Below, piece by piece: positions 8,614 through 17,158 of a stretch of 64,000 bases of DNA (its first letter is position 1; the number at the start of each line of letters is the position of its first letter). Source of the stretch: Lachnospiraceae bacterium (GTDB lineage Bacteria > Bacillota > Clostridia > Lachnospirales > Lachnospiraceae). The stretch is taken from assembly GCA_022510745.1 (NCBI GenBank), contig JAFLSY010000004.1, positions 124,001 through 188,000 of the forward strand. The letters run 5' to 3'. The notes beneath the pieces were generated by a model. The model made no database searches. It saw only the letters and a list, made by a program, of their open reading frames with translations, and had not been told where the DNA came from. The position numbers and the translations under genes were made by a program.

Positions 8614-9600
8614 ATGGAAGGTCCTTTGATCAGTATCATCATACCGGTTTACAATATTATGGACTGTCTGCCAAGGTGCGTGGCCTCTGTTTGTGCGCAG
8701 ACCTATAGGAATCTGGAACTTATTTTAGTGGATGACGGCTCCGACGACGGCACGGGCGAACTCTGCGACAGGTTGGCTGAAGGAGATGAGCGGATACGGG
8801 TCTTCCATAAGGAAAACGGGGGTTCCTCTTCTGCCCGAAATATGGGCATTGACAATGCACAGGGCGAGTATCTTGGTTTTGTGGACAGCGATGATTATAT
8901 TGAACCGGATATGTACGAAAGGCTGCTTACCGTGCTTTTGGAACGGGGCGGATCAGCAGCCCAGATCGGAAGGGATGAGGAGGATGAAAACGGTGTGCGG
9001 CTGGCGGACATCTGTGTACCGCCGAAAGAACTGACCTGCTATACGCCGGAAGAATTTTTGCGGGAACTACTGCTGCATAAAGGAGATTGCTCCTTTTGCA
9101 CCAAGCTGTTGGCAAGGGACTTATTTTTACAGGCAAGATTTCCGGAGGGAGCGTTAAACGAGGATTTTTATCTCATAGTGCATCTTTTACAAAAAACGGA
9201 GTGCATCTACAGTCTGCCGGGTTACGGTTATCATGTGTATTACCGGGTGGGCAGTAATACCAGAAAAAAGAGCAGGGAGGAATTTTCGCGGGTCTATGCC
9301 GACTGTGTGGACAATGCGGATATGGTTCTTAGACTGGTGCGAAAACGGTATCCCGCACTTACAAAAATTGCCCTGCGATTCGGGCTCTATCAGCGATTGG
9401 AGTATCTTCTGCATATTCCCATCAGACAGATGAGGCGGGACAATACGGGGTATTGTGCATGCGTGAAGTTTATCCGCACGCATATGGGGACAGTGTTTGC
9501 GTCCCGGTATCTGACCGCAAAAAATAAACTTTATCTGTTATTGTTGGGAACGGCGCCCAAAACGGTCCGCAGACTGCACGCAGGAATCAGAAAGCTTTGA
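8614..9600 (+). CDS. GT2 glycosyltransferase
   Basis: 328 residues. Motifs: ISIIIPVYN, DDGSDDG at 40-46, HKENGGSSSARN and DSDD at 91-94, the complete GT2/GT-A donor-binding set. The C-terminal third is basic and helical, as in CpsJ/WfgS-like enzymes. The start at 8614 has GGAAAGGA upstream at 8597-8604. A putative promoter begins right after the stop codon, so this may close the first transcriptional unit. Confidence 0.9.
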   Translation: MEGPLISIIIPVYNIMDCLPRCVASVCAQTYRNLELILVDDGSDDGTGELCDRLAEGDERIRVFHKENGGSSSARNMGIDNAQGEYLGFVDSDDYIEPDMYERLLTVLLERGGSAAQIGRDEEDENGVRLADICVPPKELTCYTPEEFLRELLLHKGDCSFCTKLLARDLFLQARFPEGALNEDFYLIVHLLQKTECIYSLPGYGYHVYYRVGSNTRKKSREEFSRVYADCVDNADMVLRLVRKRYPALTKIALRFGLYQRLEYLLHIPIRQMRRDNTGYCACVKFIRTHMGTVFASRYLTAKNKLYLLLLGTAPKTVRRLHAGIRKL

Positions 9601-9629
9601 TTGAGTTTTATTTGAATTAATACTATAAT
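9601..9629 (+). promoter_or_regulatory. Putative sigma-A promoter before the GT52-like gene
   Basis: TTGAGT (9601-9606) and a perfect TATAAT (9624-9629) are separated by 17 bases. The -35 box follows immediately on the stop codon of the GT2 gene. Predicted transcription start near 9636 leaves about 21 bases to the ATG at 9657. Confidence 0.55.
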
Positions 9630-9656
9630 GGGAATCAGAAAGGTATGGTAATCGGG

Positions 9657-10730
9657 ATGCAGGGCAAGGAAAGAATTTACGTCTGTCATACTTACTACCA
9701 TGTGTATGTAACGTTTTTAAAGGAACTGAATCTGCCACGGAATAAAAGAGGACAGGCTACGCTGGTTTTAAGCAGTCTGTCCATCGATTTTGAGAATCTG
9801 AAGGAGCGCGTGGAGGCTACGGGACTGTTTGCGGAAGTCTTGGAATTTGATGAGAAACGGGAGGATTTTTTCCCTGAACTGGCAAAGTATAGGAAGGATA
9901 AAGGGAATCCTTTTTTTAATCTCTTATCCCGTATCAAGTTCACAAGGCGATATGCAAAACTGGAAGAACCCTATATCCCGGTGAATTTCAAAGAATACGA
10001 TGATATTTATGTATATTGTGATTCCGATCCCATAGGATATTACCTAAATCAGAATAAGATTTATTATCATGCCTTAGAGGATGGCTTAAACTGTTTAAAA
10101 AATTTTGATGCGGCCCGCTATGATAATCGGGGTATGTTCAAATTAAAGGCTTTTCTTTCCAGCAGGCTGAATCTGATCTTTGTGCAAAATGGTTATGGAA
10201 AATACTGTTTGGATATGGAGGTCAACGACAGCTCTTTGATCAAATATCCCTGTCCCAAATATATTGATGAGCCCCGTCAGGCACTGGTGGATGGATTGAC
10301 GGAAGAAGACAAGGAACTGATCATGAGAGCATTTATCCGGGATATGGACAGGCTGAAAGAGCAGCTTGCCTGCATCGGAGAGAATACGGATAAGATTTTG
10401 ATTCTGACCGATCCGGTATGTGAGTTTTCCGTCAGAGAGCAGATTTTCAGAGATATTATCAAACGCTACGAAGCCGAGGGAACTGTCTTTTTAAAACCTC
10501 ATCCCAGAGACGGGCTGGATTATAGGAAGCTGTTTTCGGACTACCTGCAATTTGACGCTACGATTCCTATGGAGATGTTGAACTTTTTCCCTGTACGCTT
10601 TAAAAAAGTTGTGGCGGTACTTACGGAAATCAAGGCTATCCGCTTTGCGGACGAGATGGTGCGGCTGGGACCGGATTTTTTGGATGCTTATGAGGACCCG
10701 GCGATTCACAGACAGAATGAGCAGATATAG
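9657..10730 (+). CDS. GT52-like sialyl/nonulosonate transferase
   Basis: 357 residues resembling GT52 lipooligosaccharide sialyltransferases and bacterial polysialyltransferases: YVCHTYYHVYV near the N-terminus, an EDGL motif, ILILTDPV, a KPHPRDGLDYRKLF segment and PMEMLNFFP. In that superfamily the D/E-D-G and HP motifs form the CMP-sugar site. The neighbours make CMP-pseudaminic acid, so I infer that this enzyme attaches pseudaminic acid or another nonulosonate to the glycan. The usual small-residue motif near the C-terminus reads LTEIKAI here. Start choice: ATG 9645 sits almost on the AGAAAGG box, so I prefer ATG 9657; either is possible and adds or removes four residues. Confidence 0.72.
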   Translation: MQGKERIYVCHTYYHVYVTFLKELNLPRNKRGQATLVLSSLSIDFENLKERVEATGLFAEVLEFDEKREDFFPELAKYRKDKGNPFFNLLSRIKFTRRYAKLEEPYIPVNFKEYDDIYVYCDSDPIGYYLNQNKIYYHALEDGLNCLKNFDAARYDNRGMFKLKAFLSSRLNLIFVQNGYGKYCLDMEVNDSSLIKYPCPKYIDEPRQALVDGLTEEDKELIMRAFIRDMDRLKEQLACIGENTDKILILTDPVCEFSVREQIFRDIIKRYEAEGTVFLKPHPRDGLDYRKLFSDYLQFDATIPMEMLNFFPVRFKKVVAVLTEIKAIRFADEMVRLGPDFLDAYEDPAIHRQNEQI

Positions 10731-10742
10731 AGGAAAATAAAG

Positions 10743-12503
10743 ATGATTAAAAAGGCCGCTAAGAAAATAAATCAAACGATTCTTTGGCTGGATAATGCTC
10801 CTCTCTGGGGGTTCTTTTTCTTATTATTTCTTATAGTATTTTTGTTGTTTCCGATTTTAAGAGAAGGCAGTGTATTTGAGTATCATGATCAATTGGATGA
10901 ATACATGATGAACACTGTCCTGACAGCAAGACATTTAGGTGAGGGACTTGAGGTTCTGCCGGAGATGATGGGTGGAATCAACGCAAGCGGCCTGCAGCCT
11001 GCCGGAGTGCTGTTTGTTCCTTTGTTTTGTGTTCTTCCGGCATTTTGGGCATTTGTTCTGCAATATGCGATAGTCTTTGCCGCAGGTTTTTTTGGAATGT
11101 ATCTATGCGTGAAAGAGATGACAGAAAGCAGCGTCTTGGCGCTTATGGCGGCAGGATGTTTTTGTATGCTTCCCCTATATCCGATTTACGGATTGTCGGA
11201 AATGGGAATTCCGTTGGTGCTCTACAGCTTTATAAAATTGTGGAAGGGTGCGAAACCATGGACCTGCTTACTGATGCTTCTGTTTTTTGCACTCGCAAGT
11301 CATTTGGTATATACGGGATATACAGTGTTGGGGTTGTGGGCTGTAGGACTGCTTATTTCTCTTTTTCGTAAACGTAAAAGCGGATGGCTGGCCGCCGCGT
11401 TCTTTTTATTGCTGGCAGTATATATACTGGAGAATTATCATTTATTTGCGGAACTATTTCTGGGTGGAAGTAATTATGTGAGCCATAGAGAAGAGATGGT
11501 GACTTATGCCATGCCTTTTTTTCAAACAGTGTGGGATGTATTTGTATCCAGCGCCCAGCATGCTCCGTCCTTGCATAAGTACCTGATCATACCCATAGCA
11601 GCCATTTTGGCAGCAGGCGGGTTTTTAATAAAAAATATGAGTCAGGAAATGCGCGTGATATATTACAAGGCGTTAGGCGGCGCCTTATTTCTGATAGGTA
11701 TTGCTTTGTTTTATGGAATCTGTAAATGGCAGCCCATCGTAGATATTAAAAATGATCTTAGCGGTTTTCTGCACTATTTTCAAATAGAGAGGCTCTATTG
11801 GCTGTATCCTGCAGGATGGTATCTGGAGATGGCGTTGTGTTTCTCACTGTTGTGGAAATTAAAAGCAAACGGCAGGCGTGCGGTACTCATAAACGCGCCT
11901 CTGCTTAAATTGGCAGTCATTTTTATGCTGCTCTGCCCTACCTTATTGCTGATTGCAAAGCGGTCCGTCTTTTATATGAATTTCAGTCAGTATATGAAAG
12001 GTTCCGGCAATACTGGGTATATTTCATGGGAAAGTTATTATGCGGAAGATCTGATGCAGGAGCTGGAAGATGTTATCGGCAGAGACATCAGTACCTATAG
12101 GATAGCAAATTTGGGAATCAGTCCGTCGCCGTCACTAATGCACGGGTTTTATACCGTTGACGGATATTCCAATAACTATTCGTTAGACTATAAGCATGCT
12201 TTTAGGCAGATTATTGCGAAGGAACTGGAAAAAGACGAGCCGACCCGGCTGTATTTTGATAATTGGGGGAATCGCTGCTATTTGTTTAATGGAATCACGG
12301 GAAGCGCCTGGATGCTGGGAAAGGATTCTCAGATTGTCTATGAAAAACCGGAGTTTGATATGGAAGCATTAAAAGCATTGGGCTGTGAATATCTTTTTTC
12401 CTGCGGTGTGATTGAAAATGCGGAAGAACTGGGGCTTTCCTGTCTGGGATATTATGAGACGGAAAGCAGTTACTGGGGGATATGGCTCTACAAACTACAA
12501 TAG
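10743..12503 (+). CDS. Large multi-pass membrane protein (DUF6044/YfhO-like)
   Basis: 586 residues with roughly 11 hydrophobic spans, then a C-terminal soluble part (about 430-586). Just after the first span comes the external motif EYHDQLDEYM. Acidic residues at this place are a hallmark of GT-C-fold lipid-sugar-dependent glycosyltransferases, and I recall HDQLDE from the family labelled DUF6044, though I cannot confirm the accession. It probably works on the outer face of the membrane, adding a side sugar from a polyprenyl-linked donor, or in some related transfer step. It follows the GT52-like gene by 12 bases. Specific function unknown. Confidence 0.6.
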   Translation: MIKKAAKKINQTILWLDNAPLWGFFFLLFLIVFLLFPILREGSVFEYHDQLDEYMMNTVLTARHLGEGLEVLPEMMGGINASGLQPAGVLFVPLFCVLPAFWAFVLQYAIVFAAGFFGMYLCVKEMTESSVLALMAAGCFCMLPLYPIYGLSEMGIPLVLYSFIKLWKGAKPWTCLLMLLFFALASHLVYTGYTVLGLWAVGLLISLFRKRKSGWLAAAFFLLLAVYILENYHLFAELFLGGSNYVSHREEMVTYAMPFFQTVWDVFVSSAQHAPSLHKYLIIPIAAILAAGGFLIKNMSQEMRVIYYKALGGALFLIGIALFYGICKWQPIVDIKNDLSGFLHYFQIERLYWLYPAGWYLEMALCFSLLWKLKANGRRAVLINAPLLKLAVIFMLLCPTLLLIAKRSVFYMNFSQYMKGSGNTGYISWESYYAEDLMQELEDVIGRDISTYRIANLGISPSPSLMHGFYTVDGYSNNYSLDYKHAFRQIIAKELEKDEPTRLYFDNWGNRCYLFNGITGSAWMLGKDSQIVYEKPEFDMEALKALGCEYLFSCGVIENAEELGLSCLGYYETESSYWGIWLYKLQ

Positions 12504-12520
12504 TATTTACCGGAATTTTA

Positions 12521-12529
12521 TGGTAGAAT
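12521..12529 (+). promoter_or_regulatory. Possible extended -10 promoter before the ABC exporter
   Basis: TGG then TAGAAT (12524-12529), preceded by TA, gives a TATGn extended -10 element. The expected -35 position (12501-12506) matches TTGACA poorly. A start near 12536 would leave about 28 bases to the GTG at 12564. It is listed because four better promoters in the window share the same TRTG element. Confidence 0.3.
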
Positions 12530-12563
12530 GACATGGGAAGCCAAGCGGAACGGAGGATAATCT

Positions 12564-14303
12564 GTGATAAAGATCATTAAAAAACTGCGTATACTCTTAG
12601 ACGGCAGACAAAAACGCATTATGGCAGGCTTGATCGTGCTGATGGTGATCGGTGCGTTTTTGCAGACTGCCGGAGTGGGTATGTTAGTTCAGGTAGTAAA
12701 TATGGTCATTGATCCGGAAGCAGTGGCAAACAGCCGGATAGGGGCTAAAATCTATGAATTGTTTGGAATGGACAGCTACAGTAATTTTTCCGTTACGGTA
12801 ATGGCTCTGCTGATTTTTATCTTCGTGGTAAAGAATATTTTTCTGTATGTTCAGCAGAAGCTGACCTTTTCCTTTGTATATACCAACCAGTTCCGGACTT
12901 CGGAGCGCATGATGCGCAATTACCTGCGCCGGGACTATGAATTCTATCTGAATGCGGATACGGCAGTGGTTCAGCGCAGCATCACTTCTGATGTAAATAA
13001 TATGTATGCTTTGATTCTTGCGCTGTTACAGCTTTTATCCGATGGAGTGGTATCCCTGTTCATTGTCAGCTACTGCTTTATTACTAACGGCACCATGACC
13101 GTGGTACTTGCAGTGGTGCTGATCGTGCTGATGCTGCTGGTTAAAAAGGTGTTAAAGCCTATCATGTATAAAGCTGGCAAGGATAATCAGGATTACTACA
13201 GCAGTCTGTTTAAATGGATATCCCAAACCGTGCAGGGTATCAAGGAAGTTAAGGTCAGTGGTAAGGAGCAATATTTTGTAGGAGAATATATAAAAAGCGG
13301 GAAAGGCTACGTGGATGCGGTGCAGCGATACAGCCTCTATAATAACATTCCCAAGCTTTTGATGGAGACTGCTTGTGTCGCGGCAATGGTGGGCTACATG
13401 ATCTTTCAGGTGGTGACAGGCGTTGGAACGGAAGATATGCTGGGGACCCTTTCTACCCTTGCTGCCGCAGCCTTTGTACTGCTTCCCTGCGTGAACCGAA
13501 TCAATAACCAAATCAATTCCATTGCTTACTTTGAGCCGTTTTTCATGGGGGTCAGCGACAATCTGCAGGACGAGATACAGGGGGATAGGGTGGATATGTC
13601 CGAATTCTCCATGGATTGCGATAAACTGCCTGTAAAAGAATGTATTGAACTTAAGGATATCACATATGCGTATCCGGGTACGGACAAGTTGATCTTTAAC
13701 CGGGCCGCTCTGACAATCCCGGTTGGTGCGGCAGTCGGTATTGTAGGGACTTCCGGTGCGGGTAAAACGACGGTGGTAGATATTCTGTTAGGTCTTTTAA
13801 AAGTACAGTCCGGCAAAATTTTTGCGGACGGTGTAAATGTGAAGGAACATTATCGAGAATGGTTAAAAAATATCGGATACATCCCGCAGATGATATTTAT
13901 GCTGGATGATACCATCCGAAAGAATGTGGCTTTCGGTGTGCCTGAGGATCAAATTGATGAAGAGCGGATTTGGGAGGTGTTAAAGGAAGCACAGCTGGAT
14001 GAATTTGTAAAAACACTTCCTGATGGTTTGGATACCGGAATCGGAGAGCGGGGAATCAGGCTTTCCGGCGGGCAGCGCCAGCGAATCGGCATTGCCAGGG
14101 CCCTGTATGGTGATCCGGAAGTTTTAATTTTGGATGAAGCAACATCGGCCCTTGACAACGATACTGAAGCAGCCATTATGGATTCCATTAACCGGTTTCA
14201 TGGAAAAAAGACTTTGGTGATCATTGCGCACAGGCTGCAGACCATTGAAAAATGCGATATGGTCTACCGGGTGGAAAACGGTGAGGTTCTCAGAGAGAAA
14301 TAA
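12564..14303 (+). CDS. ABC exporter (fused membrane and ATPase domains), candidate lipid-linked glycan flippase
   Basis: 579 residues: an N-terminal six-span membrane domain (about 1-320) and a C-terminal nucleotide-binding domain. The latter has Walker A GTSGAGKTT near 394, signature LSGGQRQR near 500 and Walker B VLILDEATSALD near 520. This MsbA/PglK-like half-transporter layout works as a homodimer. In a glycan locus without a Wzx-type flippase, a PglK-like role flipping undecaprenyl-linked oligosaccharide is the best inference. The start is GTG, chosen because CGGAGGA (12551-12557) is ideally spaced and the protein opens directly with a basic helix before the first span. Confidence 0.85.
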   Translation: MIKIIKKLRILLDGRQKRIMAGLIVLMVIGAFLQTAGVGMLVQVVNMVIDPEAVANSRIGAKIYELFGMDSYSNFSVTVMALLIFIFVVKNIFLYVQQKLTFSFVYTNQFRTSERMMRNYLRRDYEFYLNADTAVVQRSITSDVNNMYALILALLQLLSDGVVSLFIVSYCFITNGTMTVVLAVVLIVLMLLVKKVLKPIMYKAGKDNQDYYSSLFKWISQTVQGIKEVKVSGKEQYFVGEYIKSGKGYVDAVQRYSLYNNIPKLLMETACVAAMVGYMIFQVVTGVGTEDMLGTLSTLAAAAFVLLPCVNRINNQINSIAYFEPFFMGVSDNLQDEIQGDRVDMSEFSMDCDKLPVKECIELKDITYAYPGTDKLIFNRAALTIPVGAAVGIVGTSGAGKTTVVDILLGLLKVQSGKIFADGVNVKEHYREWLKNIGYIPQMIFMLDDTIRKNVAFGVPEDQIDEERIWEVLKEAQLDEFVKTLPDGLDTGIGERGIRLSGGQRQRIGIARALYGDPEVLILDEATSALDNDTEAAIMDSINRFHGKKTLVIIAHRLQTIEKCDMVYRVENGEVLREK

Positions 14304-14341
14304 CAAGGGCTTTGTGTAAAAGCTAAGTGAGGGAACTGGGT

Positions 14342-15385
14342 ATGAAACTGAGCATAGTAGTGCCTGTTTATAATATGGCGGCGGATGGAAAACTGCATTA
14401 TTGTATGGATTCCCTGCTGGCGCAAACCCTGACGGATTATGAGATCATTGCGGTGGATGATGCATCCACGGATCATTCATTGGAAATCCTGCGGGAGTAT
14501 GAAAGAAAATATCCGGGGCGTGTACGGGTGATCGAGTCCGCAGAGAATCACCATCAGGGCGGTGCCAGAAACTTAGGAATCAGGGCGGCGCAGGGAGAAT
14601 ATCTGGGACTGATGGACAGTGATGACTGGGCTTCTCCGGAGATGTTTTCTAAACTCTTAAAAAAGGCTGAGGAGACCGGCGCGGATGTGGTGGGCTGCGA
14701 TTACAGTCTGGTAGAGAGCCATACCATGGAGCCCGGAAAAGTGATCCGGATCAATACGTCTGAGCAGACAGGGAAGCTTAACACGGAAAAAAAGAGACTG
14801 CTCCTATTACAATCCGGCAGTATGGTGGTAAAAATTTATCGCAGGGAAATCATCATAAAAAACGAGCTTTGGTTTCCGCAGGATATTTTTTACGAGGATA
14901 ACTGCATGTCCCCGATCTGGCTGCTTTTCTGCACACATTTTGAACGGGTAGAGGAGCCGTTATACTATTATTATCAACATGAAGTTTCCACAGTGCATAC
15001 GGTTTCTTTAAGCAGATGCAGAGATCGGATGAAGGCCATGGAGCTTTTGATAGAAAAAAGTAAAAAATACGGATTTTACGAGGATTATCGCCCCGAACTG
15101 GAATTTAAATTTACGGAGCTATATCTTGTAAATACTCTATTTAGCTGTATGAGCGGCATTATGAAAAGAAAATTCCGTTTTGTGGGAGAACTTTGCCGGG
15201 GACAGAAACAATATTTTCCCTACTTTCAAGATAATGCCTATTATCGTGATCGCATAGGTGCGGAAGAACAGAAGCTGATTCGTATTTTGATGAGATCCCG
15301 TATGTTGTTTTTTGCGTACTATTATGTGCTGCGCGCTTACAGGCAGCTTCGAAAGCGATTCTCAAGAAATAGAAAGGTGTACTAA
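14342..15385 (+). CDS. GT2 glycosyltransferase
   Basis: 347 residues with LSIVVPVYNMA, DDASTDHS at 39-46, HQGGARNLGI and DSDDW at 92-96, the full GT2 donor-site set. The spacing of AGTGAGGG (14325-14332) favours ATG 14342 over an upstream in-frame GTG at 14327. The C-terminus ends in a strongly basic stretch that may touch the membrane. The stop is one base before the pseF start. Substrate unknown; position suggests work on the pseudaminic acid-containing unit. Confidence 0.88.
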   Translation: MKLSIVVPVYNMAADGKLHYCMDSLLAQTLTDYEIIAVDDASTDHSLEILREYERKYPGRVRVIESAENHHQGGARNLGIRAAQGEYLGLMDSDDWASPEMFSKLLKKAEETGADVVGCDYSLVESHTMEPGKVIRINTSEQTGKLNTEKKRLLLLQSGSMVVKIYRREIIIKNELWFPQDIFYEDNCMSPIWLLFCTHFERVEEPLYYYYQHEVSTVHTVSLSRCRDRMKAMELLIEKSKKYGFYEDYRPELEFKFTELYLVNTLFSCMSGIMKRKFRFVGELCRGQKQYFPYFQDNAYYRDRIGAEEQKLIRILMRSRMLFFAYYYVLRAYRQLRKRFSRNRKVY

Positions 15386-15386
15386 T

Positions 15387-16088
15387 ATGGAAAACAAGAA
15401 GACGGCGGTTGCGATTATAACAGCAAGAGGCGGCAGCAAGCGTATTCCCAGAAAAAATGTCAGGCCCTTTTTAGGAAAACCGATTATTTTGTATTCCATA
15501 CAGGCTGCTTTATCGTCCGGTATCTTTGATGAAGTAATGGTATCAACCGACGATACGGAGATTGCAGAACTGGCAAAGAAAGCGGGGGCGACGGTGCCTT
15601 TTCTGCGAAGTGAAGCAACCGCAAACGACCATGCCTCGACTGCAGATGTACTGTTGGAGGTTTTGGATTCATACAAAAAGCAGGGCAGGAACTTTGATTA
15701 TGCCTGTTGTATCTATCCTACCGCACCGTTTGTATCCGGAGAAAAGCTAAGCAAGGCCATGACTATGATAAAAGAAGCGGAGGCGGACAGCCTGCTTCCC
15801 GTGGTACGTTTCAGTTTTCCGCCTCAAAGGAGCGTGGTTCTTCGGGACGGGGGGCTGGCCTTTCGGTGGCCGGAGCATATGAATTCCCGCTCTCAAGACT
15901 TGGAACCCTTTTATCATGACGCGGGACAGTTTTACTGTCTGCGCGTGAGCAGTTTTTTGGAGCAGAAACGTATGGTGATGGATAAGACCATTCCTTTTGA
16001 ACTGCCTGAACTGGAGGTACAGGATATTGATAACCCTGAGGATTGGGAGATTGCGGAAGTAAAATATCGGATTTTATATGGGGAGTAG
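15387..16088 (+). CDS. pseF: Pseudaminic acid cytidylyltransferase
   Basis: 233 residues of the CMP-NeuAc synthetase superfamily. The nucleotide-binding loop IITARGGSKRIPRKN spans 10-24, followed by FLGKPII, VSTDDTEIA and CCIYPTAPF. The C-terminal RSQDLEPFYHDAGQFY is the pattern that separates PseF from NeuA and LegF. It activates pseudaminic acid with CTP for the transferases. The start at 15387 gives the family length and lies just after the previous stop; AGAAAGG lies 8-9 bases upstream. With pseI, pseG and pseC nearby it supports a pseudaminic rather than legionaminic product. Confidence 0.9.
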   Translation: MENKKTAVAIITARGGSKRIPRKNVRPFLGKPIILYSIQAALSSGIFDEVMVSTDDTEIAELAKKAGATVPFLRSEATANDHASTADVLLEVLDSYKKQGRNFDYACCIYPTAPFVSGEKLSKAMTMIKEAEADSLLPVVRFSFPPQRSVVLRDGGLAFRWPEHMNSRSQDLEPFYHDAGQFYCLRVSSFLEQKRMVMDKTIPFELPELEVQDIDNPEDWEIAEVKYRILYGE

Positions 16089-16093
16089 AAGTT

Positions 16094-17140
16094 ATGGAAC
16101 AAAAGAGGTCGGTCTATCTGGATTTTTTACGGGTAGCAGCGTGTGTTTTGGTAGTCTGTGGTCATGTGTCCGCTTCTTTTATACAGGAAATTCCGGTAGA
16201 GGAGCTTAACTTTAAAATAATGAATACCTTCGATTGTTTTGCGGTACTGGGAGTGCCTGTCTTTGTTATGATCAGCGGTGCGCTGATGCTCTCAGAGCGG
16301 TATGAAGAGAATATTCGAAAGCTGTACGGAAAAAAGCTGCTGCGGCTGGCTGTTCTATATATTTTCTGGCTATTGTTTTATAATACGATTACGTTTATTG
16401 AAGGCGGTGTGGCATTAAATTTTGAAAATGTGAAGCAGGAGATCCTGCTGGATACATTGCTGGGTAAAGGGGTGTACCACCTGTGGTTTTTACCCATGCT
16501 GATCTCCCTGTATTTTATCACGCCTTTTATTCGGGCTTTTACCGCAGACCTGAAAAAATGCCTGTTATTCCTCGGATTGTATTTTTTCTTTGGGATTCTG
16601 ATTCCCACGGCATTGCTGTTTGAGTTTCCCTACCGGACGATCGTGGCAAGCTTGTATGACCGTTTTGATAACTATCTGTTTATGGGTTATCTGGGATATT
16701 ATGTGTTGGGACATGTTTTACATGAGTTTCTGCCCAGACTGAAAGGAAGGTTTCTTCTTGGTATTGCGGCTGTAGGATTGTTATCCTTCGGTATAGAGGT
16801 ATATGTCTGCAATCTGTATTCCGAAAGAGGCGGAGAACTTTCTACGATCTTAAATAATCCTTTGCTGCTTACGGCATTTCTTTCTACCACGGCGCTTTTT
16901 ATTTTGGCGAAGCATCTGACATACCGGAGGGAAAGGTTTTGGAAGTGGCTGGGGCGTTATACCTTAGGAATTTATTTGCTGCACCCTTTTCTGCTTGGGC
17001 TGGGTGTAAAATTTGGATGGACCACGCTGTTTGCCCCGGCCATTATTGCGATTCCGCTTTCGGTGGTGTTGATGACAATATTGACCTTTATTCCGGTATA
17101 TCTGTTTTCTAAGATTCCCGGAGTGCGGAAATTGATATAG
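16094..17140 (+). CDS. Acyltransferase-3 family membrane O-acyltransferase
   Basis: 348 residues, about ten membrane spans. The opening YLDFLRVAACVLVVCGHVSA carries the R...H pattern of the AT3/OafA/WecH family, where the first-helix arginine and histidine are functional. VPVFVMISGALML is the second family motif. These proteins acetylate sugars, using acetyl-CoA from the cytoplasm. Its place between pseF and pseI-pseH suggests O-acetylation of pseudaminic acid or its neighbour. Start 16094 is preceded by GGGGAG; an in-frame extension upstream would overlap pseF. This is separate from the MBOAT acyl system at 27.2 kb. Confidence 0.87.
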   Translation: MEQKRSVYLDFLRVAACVLVVCGHVSASFIQEIPVEELNFKIMNTFDCFAVLGVPVFVMISGALMLSERYEENIRKLYGKKLLRLAVLYIFWLLFYNTITFIEGGVALNFENVKQEILLDTLLGKGVYHLWFLPMLISLYFITPFIRAFTADLKKCLLFLGLYFFFGILIPTALLFEFPYRTIVASLYDRFDNYLFMGYLGYYVLGHVLHEFLPRLKGRFLLGIAAVGLLSFGIEVYVCNLYSERGGELSTILNNPLLLTAFLSTTALFILAKHLTYRRERFWKWLGRYTLGIYLLHPFLLGLGVKFGWTTLFAPAIIAIPLSVVLMTILTFIPVYLFSKIPGVRKLI

Positions 17141-17158
17141 ATTATAAGGAGTATGAAT

